In this document: positions 10,334 to 18,078 of the stretch, one piece after another | Layout: each line of letters begins with the position of its first letter | Position numbering within the stretch: position 1 is the stretch's first letter | Assembly: GCF_036084755.1 (NCBI RefSeq) | Contig: NZ_CP107968.1 | Span: forward strand, 4,433,501 to 4,497,500 | Reading direction: 5' to 3' | Origin: Streptomyces sp. NBC_00370 | GTDB lineage: Bacteria > Actinomycetota > Actinomycetes > Streptomycetales > Streptomycetaceae | Length of the DNA stretch: 64,000 nucleotides | Made by a program: the position numbers and the translations under genes | The notes under the pieces: generated by a model | The model's database searches: none | What the model saw: the letters and a program-made list of their open reading frames with translations, nothing else | What the model was told of the DNA's origin: nothing

Positions 10334-10846
10334 TCAGCCCCTGTCCTCAGCCCGGGCGGTGGGCCTGGTGCTGGGCAGAACGGGCTCAAGACCCTGCCAG
10401 CGGGCGATCTCGCAGCCGTTCGAACGGTTGAAGCTGGCGTCGACGCTGCGGCCGTGCCAGGTGCCGGTGATGCGCGCGGTGGCGGCGCCGCCGTAGATCT
10501 GGGTGCACATCTGCCCCTCGGGCACCGGCGCGAACGGATCCCGCCCGCCCTCGGCCAGCTCCGCCAGCCGGTCACAGGCCTCCTGCGCCCGCGGGTGGGT
10601 CCCGCCGGCGGGCCCACAGGTCAACTCGTACACGCCGGCCGTCTTCTGTACGGCGGGGTCGGTGACGGTGAGGTCGAGCTTGTCCTGCGTCTGGAGCAAC
10701 GGCAGCGGCAACGGCAGCCCGAGCCGCGCGGGAACCGCCGAGGCCGCCGAAGCGGCGGAGACGGCCGAGGCGGATGCGGCGGGCGCGAGGGCGGCCAGCG
10801 CGGAGAGGGAGGCGGCGGTGAGGACGAGACGGCTGCGACGCAACAT
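10334..10846 (-). CDS. Subtilisin inhibitor-like (SSI family) protease inhibitor, secreted
   Basis: A 170-residue precursor. ATG 10846 has AGGAG upstream; a longer frame to 10933 is not protein-like. The Sec signal is MLRRSRL, then a hydrophobic Ala/Leu core with a cleavage region around PAASASA. The mature domain has the four SSI cysteines in two pairs (LTCGP/EACDRL and MCTQIY/NGCEIAR). By alignment with SSI, whose reactive site is C-P-M-V-Y, the loop here is C-T-Q-I-Y, giving Gln at P1 and Thr at P2. SSI proteins inhibit extracellular serine proteases, including the producer's own. The ~220-base gap to the giant kinase carries only leader sequence. Confidence 0.9.
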   Translation of the reverse strand: MLRRSRLVLTAASLSALAALAPAASASAVSAASAASAVPARLGLPLPLPLLQTQDKLDLTVTDPAVQKTAGVYELTCGPAGGTHPRAQEACDRLAELAEGGRDPFAPVPEGQMCTQIYGGAATARITGTWHGRSVDASFNRSNGCEIARWQGLEPVLPSTRPTARAEDRG

Positions 10847-11047
10847 GGAGGCTCCTGTCGGGGATGGCGTGTGCCGGGACGGGCGGACGGCGCCCGCCCT
10901 CTCTAACGCGCGTACGGCCCCGGCGTTGCGCACCGGTACGGCTTTGCCCTGGCCCCCGACTGCCTAGTACCGTGTGGAGCGATTGGTGACACCCCACCTG
11001 GCTGTGTCATCATCTGCACGCACCGTCCGCGCCCGCGCGGACGTGCT

Positions 11048-11138
11048 GGAGGCGTCGCCTAGTCCGGTCTATGGCGCCGCACTGCTAATGCGGTTTGGGT
11101 CTTAACGCCCATCGAGGGTTCAAATCCCTCCGCCTCCG
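11048..11138 (+). tRNA. tRNA-Ser(GCT)
   Basis: A 91-base tRNA with a long variable arm. The acceptor stem is GGAGGCG/CGCCTCC; the anticodon stem-loop CGCACTGCTAATGCG gives anticodon GCT; the T-arm is GAGGGTTCAAATCCCTC. CCA is not encoded. Confidence 0.95.
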
Positions 11139-11146
11139 CACCACCA

Positions 11147-11178
11147 CCGAAGCCCCGGCCACCTGGCCGGGGCTTCGG
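11147..11178 (+). terminator. Terminator after tRNA-Ser
   Basis: A perfect 15-bp stem (CCGAAGCCCCGGCCA and complement) with a 2-base centre, starting 9 bases after the tRNA. Confidence 0.75.
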
Positions 11179-11298
11179 TACGTTTGAGGCGTCTTCGCAG
11201 GTCAGCAGCGGTCCGACTAACGGATTTCACCTGGCGCCACAGGTCATGTAATGTTGTTCAAGCAACGCCGCCCGGGCCACAGAAACCCGGAACGCCAA

Positions 11299-11371
11299 GC
11301 ACTCGTAGCTTAACGGATAGAGCATCTGACTACGGATCAGAAGGTTGCAGGTTCGAATCCTGCCGAGTGCA
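11299..11371 (+). tRNA. tRNA-Arg(ACG)
   Basis: A 73-base tRNA. The acceptor is GCACTCG/CGAGTGC with discriminator A; the anticodon loop is TCTGA-CTACGGA-TCAGA, anticodon ACG; the T-arm is GCAGGTTCGAATCCTGC. CCA is not encoded. Confidence 0.96.
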
Positions 11372-11382
11372 CAGCAGCTCAG

Positions 11383-11414
11383 AGGCCCCCCGGAGAAAAC
11401 CGGGGGGCCTTTTG
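11383..11414 (+). terminator. Terminator after tRNA-Arg
   Basis: An 11-bp perfect stem AGGCCCCCCGG/CCGGGGGGCCT, loop AGAAAA, followed by TTTT. This is the cleanest intrinsic terminator in the window. The remaining ~160 bases to the next gene show nothing else. Confidence 0.85.
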
Positions 11415-11573
11415 CGTGCCCCGCACAGCACCGAAGTACCGCAACCGCGGCATGACTGGAACGCGAGGTGCATCGGCGTGCGTCCTTCGCGTGAGGGGCG
11501 CTCCGAGTCGGCCCCGTCTCGATCGCCACGTTGGTGCTCGTTCTGGCAGTTCTGGCCTGGAGGTTTCCGCGTC

Positions 11574-12425
11574 TCAGCGTGAAGCGAGGCCCCTTCGTGC
11601 CGCGTTGATGACGTTGTGCGCCTCGGCGCCGTACACGGCGGATTCGCGGAGCGTGTTCCAGACTCGCAGGTACGCGGCCACGCTGTCCGCGTCGTCCAGC
11701 CACAGCTCCGCATGCCAGTCCTCGGCGATGACGAGCCTGTCGTCCAAGACCCAGAAACCGTTGGCCGCCGGGATCTTGAGCGGGGCATTCAGGGGGATGA
11801 TGCCCAGCTCCACGGTGTCCATGCCGATGGTGCCCGCGAGGCGGTCGAGTTGGCCGGCGAGGACGGACGGCGGACAGATCAGGGCGTGGAGGGCCGCTTC
11901 CCACACGAGGGCGTGGAGCTTGCGGCCCGCTTCGTACAGCCACTCCTGGCGCCGCATGCGGGCGCGGACCGCCGCGTCGGTGTCGCGGACCGAACCCTGA
12001 AGGTCGGCGTACCGAAGGAAGACGTGCCGCGCGTAGTCGGCCGTCTGCAACATGCCAGGAACGACAGACTCCTCCCAGGCGTGGATGGCCCGGGACCGCG
12101 CGACTTCGAGGTTCCAGCCGTCCTGCACGGGCCTGTGACCGGCGGCCAGTTGTCGGCGCCAGGAGCGGATGTGGGATTCGAAGCCCCGCAGCAGGGTGTT
12201 CAGCTCGTCGAAGACGTCCTGACGGCCGACGCCTTCGGCCCAGGCCCGCAGGTCTTCGCTCGTGGCGGTCTGCCGGCCGTTCTCCAGCTTGTAGATCTTG
12301 GAGTGCGGCCAGCCGAGCCGTCGGGCGAGTTGTGTACCGGTGAGCCGTCCGCCCGGCGTCGACAGCCGGAGTTCCCTCAAGCGCAGCCCGAGGGCCTCCC
12401 TGGCCTGCTGGAAGTCTGTGCTCAC
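11574..12425 (-). CDS. XRE-type helix-turn-helix regulator with DUF5753 domain
   Basis: A 283-residue protein. The N-terminal HTH (about residues 10-60) is TGTQLARRLGWPHSKIYKLENGRQT. From about 105 onward is DUF5753, with the family signatures SVVPGMLQTADYAR and LDRLAGTIGMDTVELGIIPL. Such regulators are very common in Streptomyces and usually control a neighbouring small gene, often DUF397 or DUF6879. Here the upstream neighbour is the DUF6879-type gene, 12 bases away on the same strand, so the pair is an operon with the regulator second. The start is GTG 12425. The target is unknown. Confidence 0.88.
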   Translation of the reverse strand: MSTDFQQAREALGLRLRELRLSTPGGRLTGTQLARRLGWPHSKIYKLENGRQTATSEDLRAWAEGVGRQDVFDELNTLLRGFESHIRSWRRQLAAGHRPVQDGWNLEVARSRAIHAWEESVVPGMLQTADYARHVFLRYADLQGSVRDTDAAVRARMRRQEWLYEAGRKLHALVWEAALHALICPPSVLAGQLDRLAGTIGMDTVELGIIPLNAPLKIPAANGFWVLDDRLVIAEDWHAELWLDDADSVAAYLRVWNTLRESAVYGAEAHNVINAARRGLASR

Positions 12426-12437
12426 TGGTTCCGCTCG

Positions 12438-13190
12438 TTAGGGTTGGGCGTCGACGTGCGCCGTGAACTCGTCGTACGGCGCGGATTTGTGTACCGCGGC
12501 GTCGCGGATCTGGCAGTACCGCAAGACCGTGGCGGGCTCCGTGATGACCTCGACGTCGCGGAGGACGTCCTCGTCATCGAAGCCCAGTACGGCCACCAGG
12601 CGGCTGTCGAAGATCCAGAAGTCTTCGGCGGGCAGCCGGAGCCGTTCCGCGTCCTCGCGCCACAGGTTCCGTACGTCCTCGCCTGTGGCCGCGTTGCATT
12701 TCGCGTAGTCGAGCAGGAACAGCTGTCCCTCCGTCGGAGGGTTGTCGACGACGCGCACCCGCCCCACGTACTTGCCGTCGCCCGTCTGTCGACGGATGTT
12801 CGCGCACCACTCGCTGTCGAGGTCGGACGGGGCGGTGCCGGTCGTGAGGAACTCCGCGAACCCGGGGTCCTCCCGATCCGACGCGTAGCCCCGCCGGGTC
12901 TCCAGGTGCCAGGCCGAGTGCGCGAAGGTTTCGAAGAGTCGGCCGAACTCTTTCCGGTCGATCAGTTCGGGCACGTGGATGACCTCCTTGGGCCCGTGAT
13001 GGACGAGGAGTTCACGTGGCACGACCACCACGGCATCGTCAGCGCCGAAGTGCTGGAGCTGGGCGATGTCCTCGGGGTCGGTGAGCGGTGTCCCCTGGAC
13101 CAGGATCTCACCGGAGTCGAGATCCTCGTGAACGGCTGGACAGCCACCGTTCTTGCTGTCGGTGCCGTTGAAACGCAGTCGTCGTGGCAC
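12438..13190 (-). CDS. DUF6879-family protein with extra N-terminal domain
   Basis: A 250-residue protein starting at GTG 13190. Residues about 70-250 are DUF6879-like (HVPELIDRKEFGRLFETFAHSAWHLETRRGY, with late SRLVAVLGFDDED). Residues 1-68 (RLRFNGTDSKNGGCPAVHED) resemble a short protein often encoded separately upstream of DUF6879 genes; here the two are joined. Function is unknown. These proteins occur beside DUF5753 regulators, and that is the case here. No membrane segment or catalytic motif is seen. Confidence 0.75.
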   Translation of the reverse strand: MPRRLRFNGTDSKNGGCPAVHEDLDSGEILVQGTPLTDPEDIAQLQHFGADDAVVVVPRELLVHHGPKEVIHVPELIDRKEFGRLFETFAHSAWHLETRRGYASDREDPGFAEFLTTGTAPSDLDSEWCANIRRQTGDGKYVGRVRVVDNPPTEGQLFLLDYAKCNAATGEDVRNLWREDAERLRLPAEDFWIFDSRLVAVLGFDDEDVLRDVEVITEPATVLRYCQIRDAAVHKSAPYDEFTAHVDAQP

Positions 13191-13410
13191 GGTCGCCTCC
13201 CGTGGGGTGGGGTCCTGTCCTCACCAGCATCGCCAGCGCCGAGGTGCCCGCGCTACCGCGTACACGCTGTGGCGCGAGACCAGACGCGAACATTCGGCCG
13301 GATCAGGAGAACATCCGAGAACACAGCATCGCGGCCGGCAATCCCACCTGCATACCGTCCTGTTCATCGGTACCGCGCTCCCCAAGACCTGTCTTCGAAG
13401 GAGTATGTCC

Positions 13411-13911
13411 ATGACCGTTACGCTCGACCGGCCCGTCCACACCCGTACGCGGGACGCGAAGGAACTCCTCAACACCGTCCAGCCTGGCATCAGGCACCTG
13501 ACGATCAACGTGCTGGACAGCGGCATGACGCTCTGGGACCGCGAGGTCGCCCTGCTGCTGCGCGACCACACGATGGTCCGCGACATGGCCGAACGCATCC
13601 TCGCCAACGCCGTCATGTACACCGTCGGCTGCATGGAGCATCCCGAGGTACACCTCGGGGTCGGCAAGCTCGTCGATGTCGGGGTGCACCAGCTCATCCT
13701 CGACACGCCCGTGTGGTGGGCTCTCTGTGACGCGTACAACGAGGGCCGTTACAAGCACCACGCACCGTTCATCGAGCGCCGCGGTGACGGGCTGTGCCTG
13801 CGTACGGCGGACTTCCTGAAGTCCATCGGCTTCGACATCGACGAGGAGCTGTGGGAGATCGACGGTGCGGCCTGCTCGCCGTGCGACAACAAGGTCCCCG
13901 ACAGTCACTGA
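13411..13911 (+). CDS. Glycine-rich-domain-protein-like (DUF1399/GRDP-like) protein
   Basis: A 166-residue protein. ATG 13411 is preferred over ATG 13405, because GGAG at 13399-13402 is then 8 bases away. The central segment VDVGVHQLILDTPVWWALC followed by KHHAPFIERR matches the conserved 'VDxxWHxxLLxTxxYxxFC...HHxP' core of bacterial GRDP-like proteins, though the Trp of WH is Val here. The C-terminal tail ends in AACSPCDNK. These proteins are often next to a methyltransferase in Streptomyces, as here. Biochemical role is unknown. The 220 bases upstream separate it from the divergent DUF6879 gene. Confidence 0.6.
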   Translation: MTVTLDRPVHTRTRDAKELLNTVQPGIRHLTINVLDSGMTLWDREVALLLRDHTMVRDMAERILANAVMYTVGCMEHPEVHLGVGKLVDVGVHQLILDTPVWWALCDAYNEGRYKHHAPFIERRGDGLCLRTADFLKSIGFDIDEELWEIDGAACSPCDNKVPDSH

Positions 13912-13919
13912 ACAGTTCT

Positions 13920-13965
13920 GCGCCGGCCTCCGTCCTCGCTCCTGCGGAGGACAGGGGCCGGCCCT
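13920..13965 (+). terminator. Hairpin between GRDP-like gene and methyltransferase
   Basis: A long imperfect hairpin (CGCCGGCCTCCGTCCT pairing with AGGACAGGGGCCGGCC) followed by CTTGTG in the 70-base gap. It could be a terminator or an attenuator within an operon; the sequence does not decide. Confidence 0.45.
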
Positions 13966-13982
13966 TGTGAACAGGAATCGCC

Positions 13983-14639
13983 TTGCCCGCACAACATGAC
14001 ATCGCCGCCGAGGCGGAGTTGTGGGACACCTTCGCCGCTTCCGCCTTCAAGGATGACGTCGAGCCGAGCTTCTGCTGGACCCAGTACGCCGGTCACGGGC
14101 CGGGCCCAGAGCTGCTTGGGAACCCGCGATCCGTGCTGGAGATCGGCTGCGGCACCGGCCGCGCCCTCGCCTGCCTCGCCCGTCGCGGCATCGCCGCTCG
14201 GGGCGTCGACCTGTCGCCCGTCATGGTCGAGAAGACCACCACGAGGTGGGCAGGCACCGGGGCCGAGTTCGTGCACTCCGAGGTGCTGGAGTACCTGAGC
14301 CGGCACGAGGACGTGTACGACGCGGTCTACTCGATCTTCGGAGCCGCCTGGTTCAGCGACCCTGGCCGTCTCTTCCCACTCGTTCGCCAGAGACTCAGGC
14401 CGGGCGGCGTCTTCGTCTTCTCGCAACCCCCCGCCATCCCCGGCGCCTATGGTCCGCAAGGCATGTACAAGGGAGGGTTCGCGGGCAAGGCGATGTTCAC
14501 CTACCGCTACAGCTACCGCCCGGCCGTGTGGCAGCGCCTGCTCACCCGGGCCGGTTTCGCCACCGCCCACGCCCAGGTGCTCGACGCGCCTCACCCCGGC
14601 CACATCGGGACGCTCCTGGTCCGCGCGGTCGCTCCGTGA
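13983..14639 (+). CDS. Class I SAM-dependent methyltransferase
   Basis: A 218-residue Rossmann methyltransferase. Motif I is VLEIGCGTGRALACLA; the acidic residue after beta-2 lies in ARGVDLSPVMVE; motif IV lies around YDAVYSIFGAAWF and motif VI at LRPGGVFVFSQPP. The substrate is unknown. The TTG start at 13983 has AGGA a few bases upstream; no better start was seen. It follows the GRDP-like gene on the same strand and is probably functionally linked to it. Confidence 0.85.
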   Translation: MPAQHDIAAEAELWDTFAASAFKDDVEPSFCWTQYAGHGPGPELLGNPRSVLEIGCGTGRALACLARRGIAARGVDLSPVMVEKTTTRWAGTGAEFVHSEVLEYLSRHEDVYDAVYSIFGAAWFSDPGRLFPLVRQRLRPGGVFVFSQPPAIPGAYGPQGMYKGGFAGKAMFTYRYSYRPAVWQRLLTRAGFATAHAQVLDAPHPGHIGTLLVRAVAP

Positions 14640-14678
14640 GCGGAGGGATCCCGGGGCGGCAGGTAATGCCCGGGGGTG

Positions 14679-15026
14679 TCAGGTGACTGGGTTTTCCAGG
14701 AGGGTTACTCGGTTGCCGTCCGGGTCCTGTAGGGAGGCGATGCGGGTGGTTTTGCCGCCCTGTTGGACCGGGGTCGTCGTCAGGCCGCGCGTGTTGAGTT
14801 CTGACAGGGCCTTGTCCAGGGACGGGACCTCCAGGTTCAGGAGGGTGGTGCCCGCGTGCTCGGGGCCCTCGAAGACCTGGAGCCAGCCGCCGGGGGTGAG
14901 GTGCCAGTCGGCCAGGGAGGGCATCGGGCGGGTGTCGGCCGGGCGGCCCAGGAGTCGTTCGTACCAGGTCACGGCCACCTCGATGTCTCGTACCGGTGCG
15001 ACCATCAGTACGCGCGCCACGTCCAT
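14679..15026 (-). CDS. VOC-family (glyoxalase/bleomycin-resistance-like) protein
   Basis: A 115-residue single vicinal-oxygen-chelate domain (VLMVAPVRDIEVAVTWYERLLG at the N-terminus, IASLQDPDGNRVTLLE at the C-terminus). ATG 15026 is chosen over GTG 15035 because GAAAGG lies 8 bases upstream. Members bind a metal and act in isomerisation, dioxygenation or drug sequestration. The specific role is unknown. Confidence 0.85.
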   Translation of the reverse strand: MDVARVLMVAPVRDIEVAVTWYERLLGRPADTRPMPSLADWHLTPGGWLQVFEGPEHAGTTLLNLEVPSLDKALSELNTRGLTTTPVQQGGKTTRIASLQDPDGNRVTLLENPVT

Positions 15027-15092
15027 GGCGATCACCTTTCCTCGGGCTCTTCTTGGGTGTTCTCCCCTGTAGACGGCTGGCGAGCCCTCAAC

Positions 15093-15635
15093 TCATCGGC
15101 CAGGGGTTTCGGCCGTGGTGGTCAGGACCGCTCGGCCGAGTATGTGGCCGGCCATCGTGAAGCCGAGGACTGCCGGGGTGGCGTCGGTGGGGATGCCGAT
15201 GGAGTCGACGTCGAGTGCGTGCACCACGGTGAAGTAGCGGTGCGGGCCGTGGCCGGCCGGCGGGGCGGCGCCGATGTAGCGGGACGCGCGGGCGTCGTTG
15301 GGGAGTTGGAAGGCGCCTTCGGGCAGGCCCGAGCCGGTGTCGTCGCCCGCGCCCGCCGGCAGTTCGGTGACGGTTGCGGGGATGTCGGCGACCGCCCAGT
15401 GCCAGAACCCGGAGCCGGTGGGGGCGTCGGGGTCGTAGACGGTGACGGCGTAGCTCTTCGTGCCCTCCGGGGCGCCGGTCCAGGACAGCTGCGGGGAGAT
15501 GTCCTGGCCGCCGGGGACACCGGAGATGCCGGACAACTGCGCGGGGGGCAGGGCGGAGCCTTCCGTGACGGTGGTGCTGGTGACGGTGAAGGTGGCCGCC
15601 TCGGGGAGCCGGGCGAAGGGGTCGTTCGCGGTCAT
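15093..15635 (-). CDS. YbhB/YbcL family PEBP-like (Raf-kinase-inhibitor-like) protein
   Basis: A 180-residue phosphatidylethanolamine-binding-protein fold. Signatures are SPQLSWTGAPEGTKSYAVTVYDPDAP with the anion-pocket DPDAP, FWHWAVADIPATV, and a late GPHRYFTVVHAL. ATG 15635 has GAAAGGAAC upstream; the longer frame to 15701 is unlikely. It diverges from the GntR gene, with an AT-rich palindrome between them. Function in bacteria is unclear. Confidence 0.88.
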   Translation of the reverse strand: MTANDPFARLPEAATFTVTSTTVTEGSALPPAQLSGISGVPGGQDISPQLSWTGAPEGTKSYAVTVYDPDAPTGSGFWHWAVADIPATVTELPAGAGDDTGSGLPEGAFQLPNDARASRYIGAAPPAGHGPHRYFTVVHALDVDSIGIPTDATPAVLGFTMAGHILGRAVLTTTAETPGR

Positions 15636-15716
15636 CGTGCTGTTCCTTTCGGGGGTGATGCGTTGCTCGGGTGTGGTCCGGTGTGCTCCGGGCTCACTCA
15701 ATCGACGATAGCAGTG

Positions 15717-15728
15717 ATAATCGATTAT
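15717..15728. promoter_or_regulatory. Palindrome in PEBP/GntR divergent promoter
   Basis: The perfect 12-bp palindrome ATAATCGATTAT lies in an unusually AT-rich 118-base divergent intergenic region. It is a likely operator for the GntR regulator, and the promoter hexamers of both genes probably overlap it. Confidence 0.55.
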
Positions 15729-15753
15729 TCAAACCATCGTCTATTGTGACGAC

Positions 15754-16446
15754 ATGAGTCAGACCTCCCAGCCCCCGGCCGCCCAGGGCAAGCAGATGCT
15801 CTCCGAGCAGGTCTACGTGCGCCTGCGGGACGCGATCATGCGGGGGGACCACGCCCCCGGGGCCGCCCTCAAGCCGCAGGACCTCGCCAAGGAGCAAGGC
15901 GTGAGTCTGGCCGTGGTGCGTGAGGCGCTGGTGCGGGCCGTCGGGGACGGGCTCGCCGATCGGCTGCCGAACCGCGGGTTCGCCGTGCCTGCCTTCTCCG
16001 ACCGCCGCTGGCAGGAGATCGCCGAGGCGCGCAGGACCGTCGAGCCGGTCCTGCTGCGGATGTCCGTCGAGCGCGGCGACGTCGGCTGGGAGGCCCGGGT
16101 GCGCGCCGCGCACCACCGGCTGAGCCGTACCCCGGTCTATCTGCCGGAGGAGGGCGAGTACTACAGCGGCGCGTGGTCCGAAGCTCATCGGGTCTTCCAC
16201 CGCACCCTGTTGGAGGGCTGCGACAACCCGGTCCTGATGGACACCTTCGACCGGATGTGGACCGCGAGCGAGCTGGCCCGCCGCTGGTCGGCGCACCGTA
16301 ATCCCGGCCGGGACGGCGTCGCCGAGCACCGGCGGCTGGAACAGGCGGCGCTGGCCGGTGACGCCGACACCGCGGTCGAGGTGCTGGTCCAGCACCTCAC
16401 CCAGACCGCCGCCGGGCTGACCGACCGTGCCGCCGGTGAGGAGTGA
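15754..16446 (+). CDS. GntR-family (FadR/FCD) transcriptional regulator
   Basis: A 230-residue protein. The N-terminal winged helix (about 15-80) includes VYVRLRDAIMRGDHAPG, LKPQDLAKEQGVSLAVVREAL and GLADRLPNRGFAV. The C-terminal FCD-type helical domain (about 90-225) carries HRVFHRTLLEGCDNPVLM and EHRRLEQAALAGD, with the His/Asp residues that hold a metal or ligand. It is divergent from the PEBP gene and probably represses it. No SD precedes ATG 15754, so the transcript may be leaderless. Confidence 0.9.
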   Translation: MSQTSQPPAAQGKQMLSEQVYVRLRDAIMRGDHAPGAALKPQDLAKEQGVSLAVVREALVRAVGDGLADRLPNRGFAVPAFSDRRWQEIAEARRTVEPVLLRMSVERGDVGWEARVRAAHHRLSRTPVYLPEEGEYYSGAWSEAHRVFHRTLLEGCDNPVLMDTFDRMWTASELARRWSAHRNPGRDGVAEHRRLEQAALAGDADTAVEVLVQHLTQTAAGLTDRAAGEE

Positions 16447-16452
16447 AGGCGC

Positions 16453-16800
16453 TCAGCTCTCGGTCGAGGTGAGCACCAGCGTCAGCAGCCCCGGGAACCG
16501 GGCTTCGAACTCCGGGCGGCGCAGGCGGTTCAGGCGTTTCGCGCCGGCGTCGCGTTGCTCCAGCAGGCCCGCGTCGCGCAGCACGGTGAAGTGGCGGCTC
16601 AGCGTGGCCTTGGTGACCGGTACGTCGAAGCTGCCGCAGGGGCGCTCCCAGTCGGCGGCGGCTGCCAGTTCCCGTACCAGGATGCGGCGTACGGGATCGG
16701 CGAGGGCCAGGAGGGCGGTCTCCAGCGTGACCGCCGCGGGGTCCGTGTGGACCGGGGGTGCGCGGTGGTGGGGCGTGGGCCGTGCTTCCGGTGCCGCCAT
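16453..16800 (-). CDS. ArsR-type winged-helix regulator
   Basis: A 115-residue protein with a single winged helix: VTLETALLALADPVRRILVREL, then the recognition helix VTKATLSRHFTVLRDAGLLEQR. There is no obvious Cys metal site in the usual position (one Cys in WERPCGSF). ATG 16800 has GGAGG upstream. It ends 6 bases from the GntR stop, convergently. The upstream 130 bases hold palindromes and GCATACG repeats, possibly its own operators. Confidence 0.85.
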   Translation of the reverse strand: MAAPEARPTPHHRAPPVHTDPAAVTLETALLALADPVRRILVRELAAAADWERPCGSFDVPVTKATLSRHFTVLRDAGLLEQRDAGAKRLNRLRRPEFEARFPGLLTLVLTSTES

Positions 16801-16827
16801 GGCGTCCGTGCCTCCGTTCGCATACGT

Positions 16828-16845
16828 CGCGTGCTGCAGCACGCG
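16828..16845. promoter_or_regulatory. 18-bp palindrome and GTCGCATACG repeats upstream of ArsR gene
   Basis: A perfect palindrome CGCGTGCTGCAGCACGCG lies 28 bases upstream of the ArsR ATG. It is followed by two copies of GTCGCATACG in 16856-16884 and a related CATACGTCGC at 16821. Such spacing suits a homodimeric ArsR operator. Confidence 0.5.
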
Positions 16846-16961
16846 CGGCACGTGCGTCGCATACGCCGTGTATGTCGCATACGCGTCGCCGCGTCACTCG
16901 CTCGCCGTTCGCTTCCCGACGAACGGTACGCCGACACGGCACCCGCGGAGCAAGGCCCGGG

Positions 16962-17927
16962 TCAGTTGTTGAGCGTGGTCATGTCCGCGTAGCGGTCGCC
17001 CGTCGGCGGCTTGAGCGCGTTCAGACGGCCGAGCTGGTCGGGGGTGAGGGTCAGGGCGTCGGCCGCCACGTTCTCCTCCAGCCGGGAGACCCGCTTCGTC
17101 CCCGGGATGGGCGCGATGTCGTCGCCCTGGGCCAGCAGCCAGGCCAGCGCGACCTGCGCCGGCCGCGCTCCCGCCGCCTCGGCCACCGCCTCGACCTCGT
17201 TGACGATGTGGACGTTCTGCGCCATGTTCGCGAAGCGCGGGTCGGTCCTGCGGAAGTCGTCGTCGGCCAGCTGGTCCGTCGAGCGGATGCCGCCGGTCAG
17301 GAAGCCGCGGCCGAGCGGTGAGTACGGTACGAAGCCGATGCCCAGCTCCCGTACCAGCGGCAGCAGCTCCGCCTCCGGCTCGCGGGCCCACAGGGAGTAC
17401 TCGGTCTGCAGCGCCGTGACCGGGTGGGTGGCGTGCGCGCGGCGGATCGTCGCGGGGGCGGCCTCGGAGAGGCCGATATGGCGGATCTTGCCCGCGGCGA
17501 CCAGCTCGGCGAGGGCGCCCACCGTCTCCTCGATGGGGGTGTTCGTGTCGACCCGGTGCTGGTAGTAGAGGTCGATGTGGTCCGTGCCGAGCCGCTTGAG
17601 GGAGCCCTCCACGGCCAGCCGGATGTTCTCCGGCGTGCTGTCGAGGTCGCCGTCCACGCCTTCGCGGTGCGAGAGGGCGCCGAACTTCGTCGCCAGCACC
17701 ACCTGGTCGCGCCGGCCGGCGAGCGCGCGGCCCACGAGTTCCTCGTTCTTGTACGGGCCGTAGATCTCGGCGGTGTCGAACAGGGTCACTCCGATGTCGA
17801 TCGCCCGGTGGATGGTGCGGATCGCCTCGGCGTCGTCCGATCCGGCGCCGGTGTAGTACGCCGACATCGCCATGCATCCGAGGCCGATACGCGCGACGTC
17901 GAGGTCGGCGAGTTTCGCGTGCTTCAT
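16962..17927 (-). CDS. Aldo/keto reductase
   Basis: A 321-residue NADP-dependent TIM-barrel reductase. The catalytic tetrad is visible: Asp/Tyr in FDTAEIYGPYKNEELVG, Lys in VVLATKFG and His in LYYQHRVD. The C-terminal cofactor site is IPGTKRVSRLEENVAA. ATG 17927 has AAGGA upstream; the frame extends to 18350 without protein-like sequence. Best matched by the YakC/AKR13-like branch; the physiological substrate is unknown. It is divergent from the DUF2797 gene. Confidence 0.92.
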   Translation of the reverse strand: MKHAKLADLDVARIGLGCMAMSAYYTGAGSDDAEAIRTIHRAIDIGVTLFDTAEIYGPYKNEELVGRALAGRRDQVVLATKFGALSHREGVDGDLDSTPENIRLAVEGSLKRLGTDHIDLYYQHRVDTNTPIEETVGALAELVAAGKIRHIGLSEAAPATIRRAHATHPVTALQTEYSLWAREPEAELLPLVRELGIGFVPYSPLGRGFLTGGIRSTDQLADDDFRRTDPRFANMAQNVHIVNEVEAVAEAAGARPAQVALAWLLAQGDDIAPIPGTKRVSRLEENVAADALTLTPDQLGRLNALKPPTGDRYADMTTLNN

Positions 17928-18078
17928 GGGAATCGCGTCCTTCAGCGGGGCGGTTGGTGAAATGCGGCTTTTCTCCCCTCCGACGCTAGCGCCATCGGTC
18001 CTGCGCCGCGTTCCGGCGCTCAGCTCCGCGCCCCGCGCGCCCCCTAGAGTGGATCCCTCGGTACGGAGGGGGCACAGC

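Noticed and set aside
11299..14679. Integrative element with tRNA-Arg as attB
   Set aside because: No integrase, excisionase or duplicated 3' tRNA end was found in the following 3.4 kb, so only a weak island suggestion is kept.
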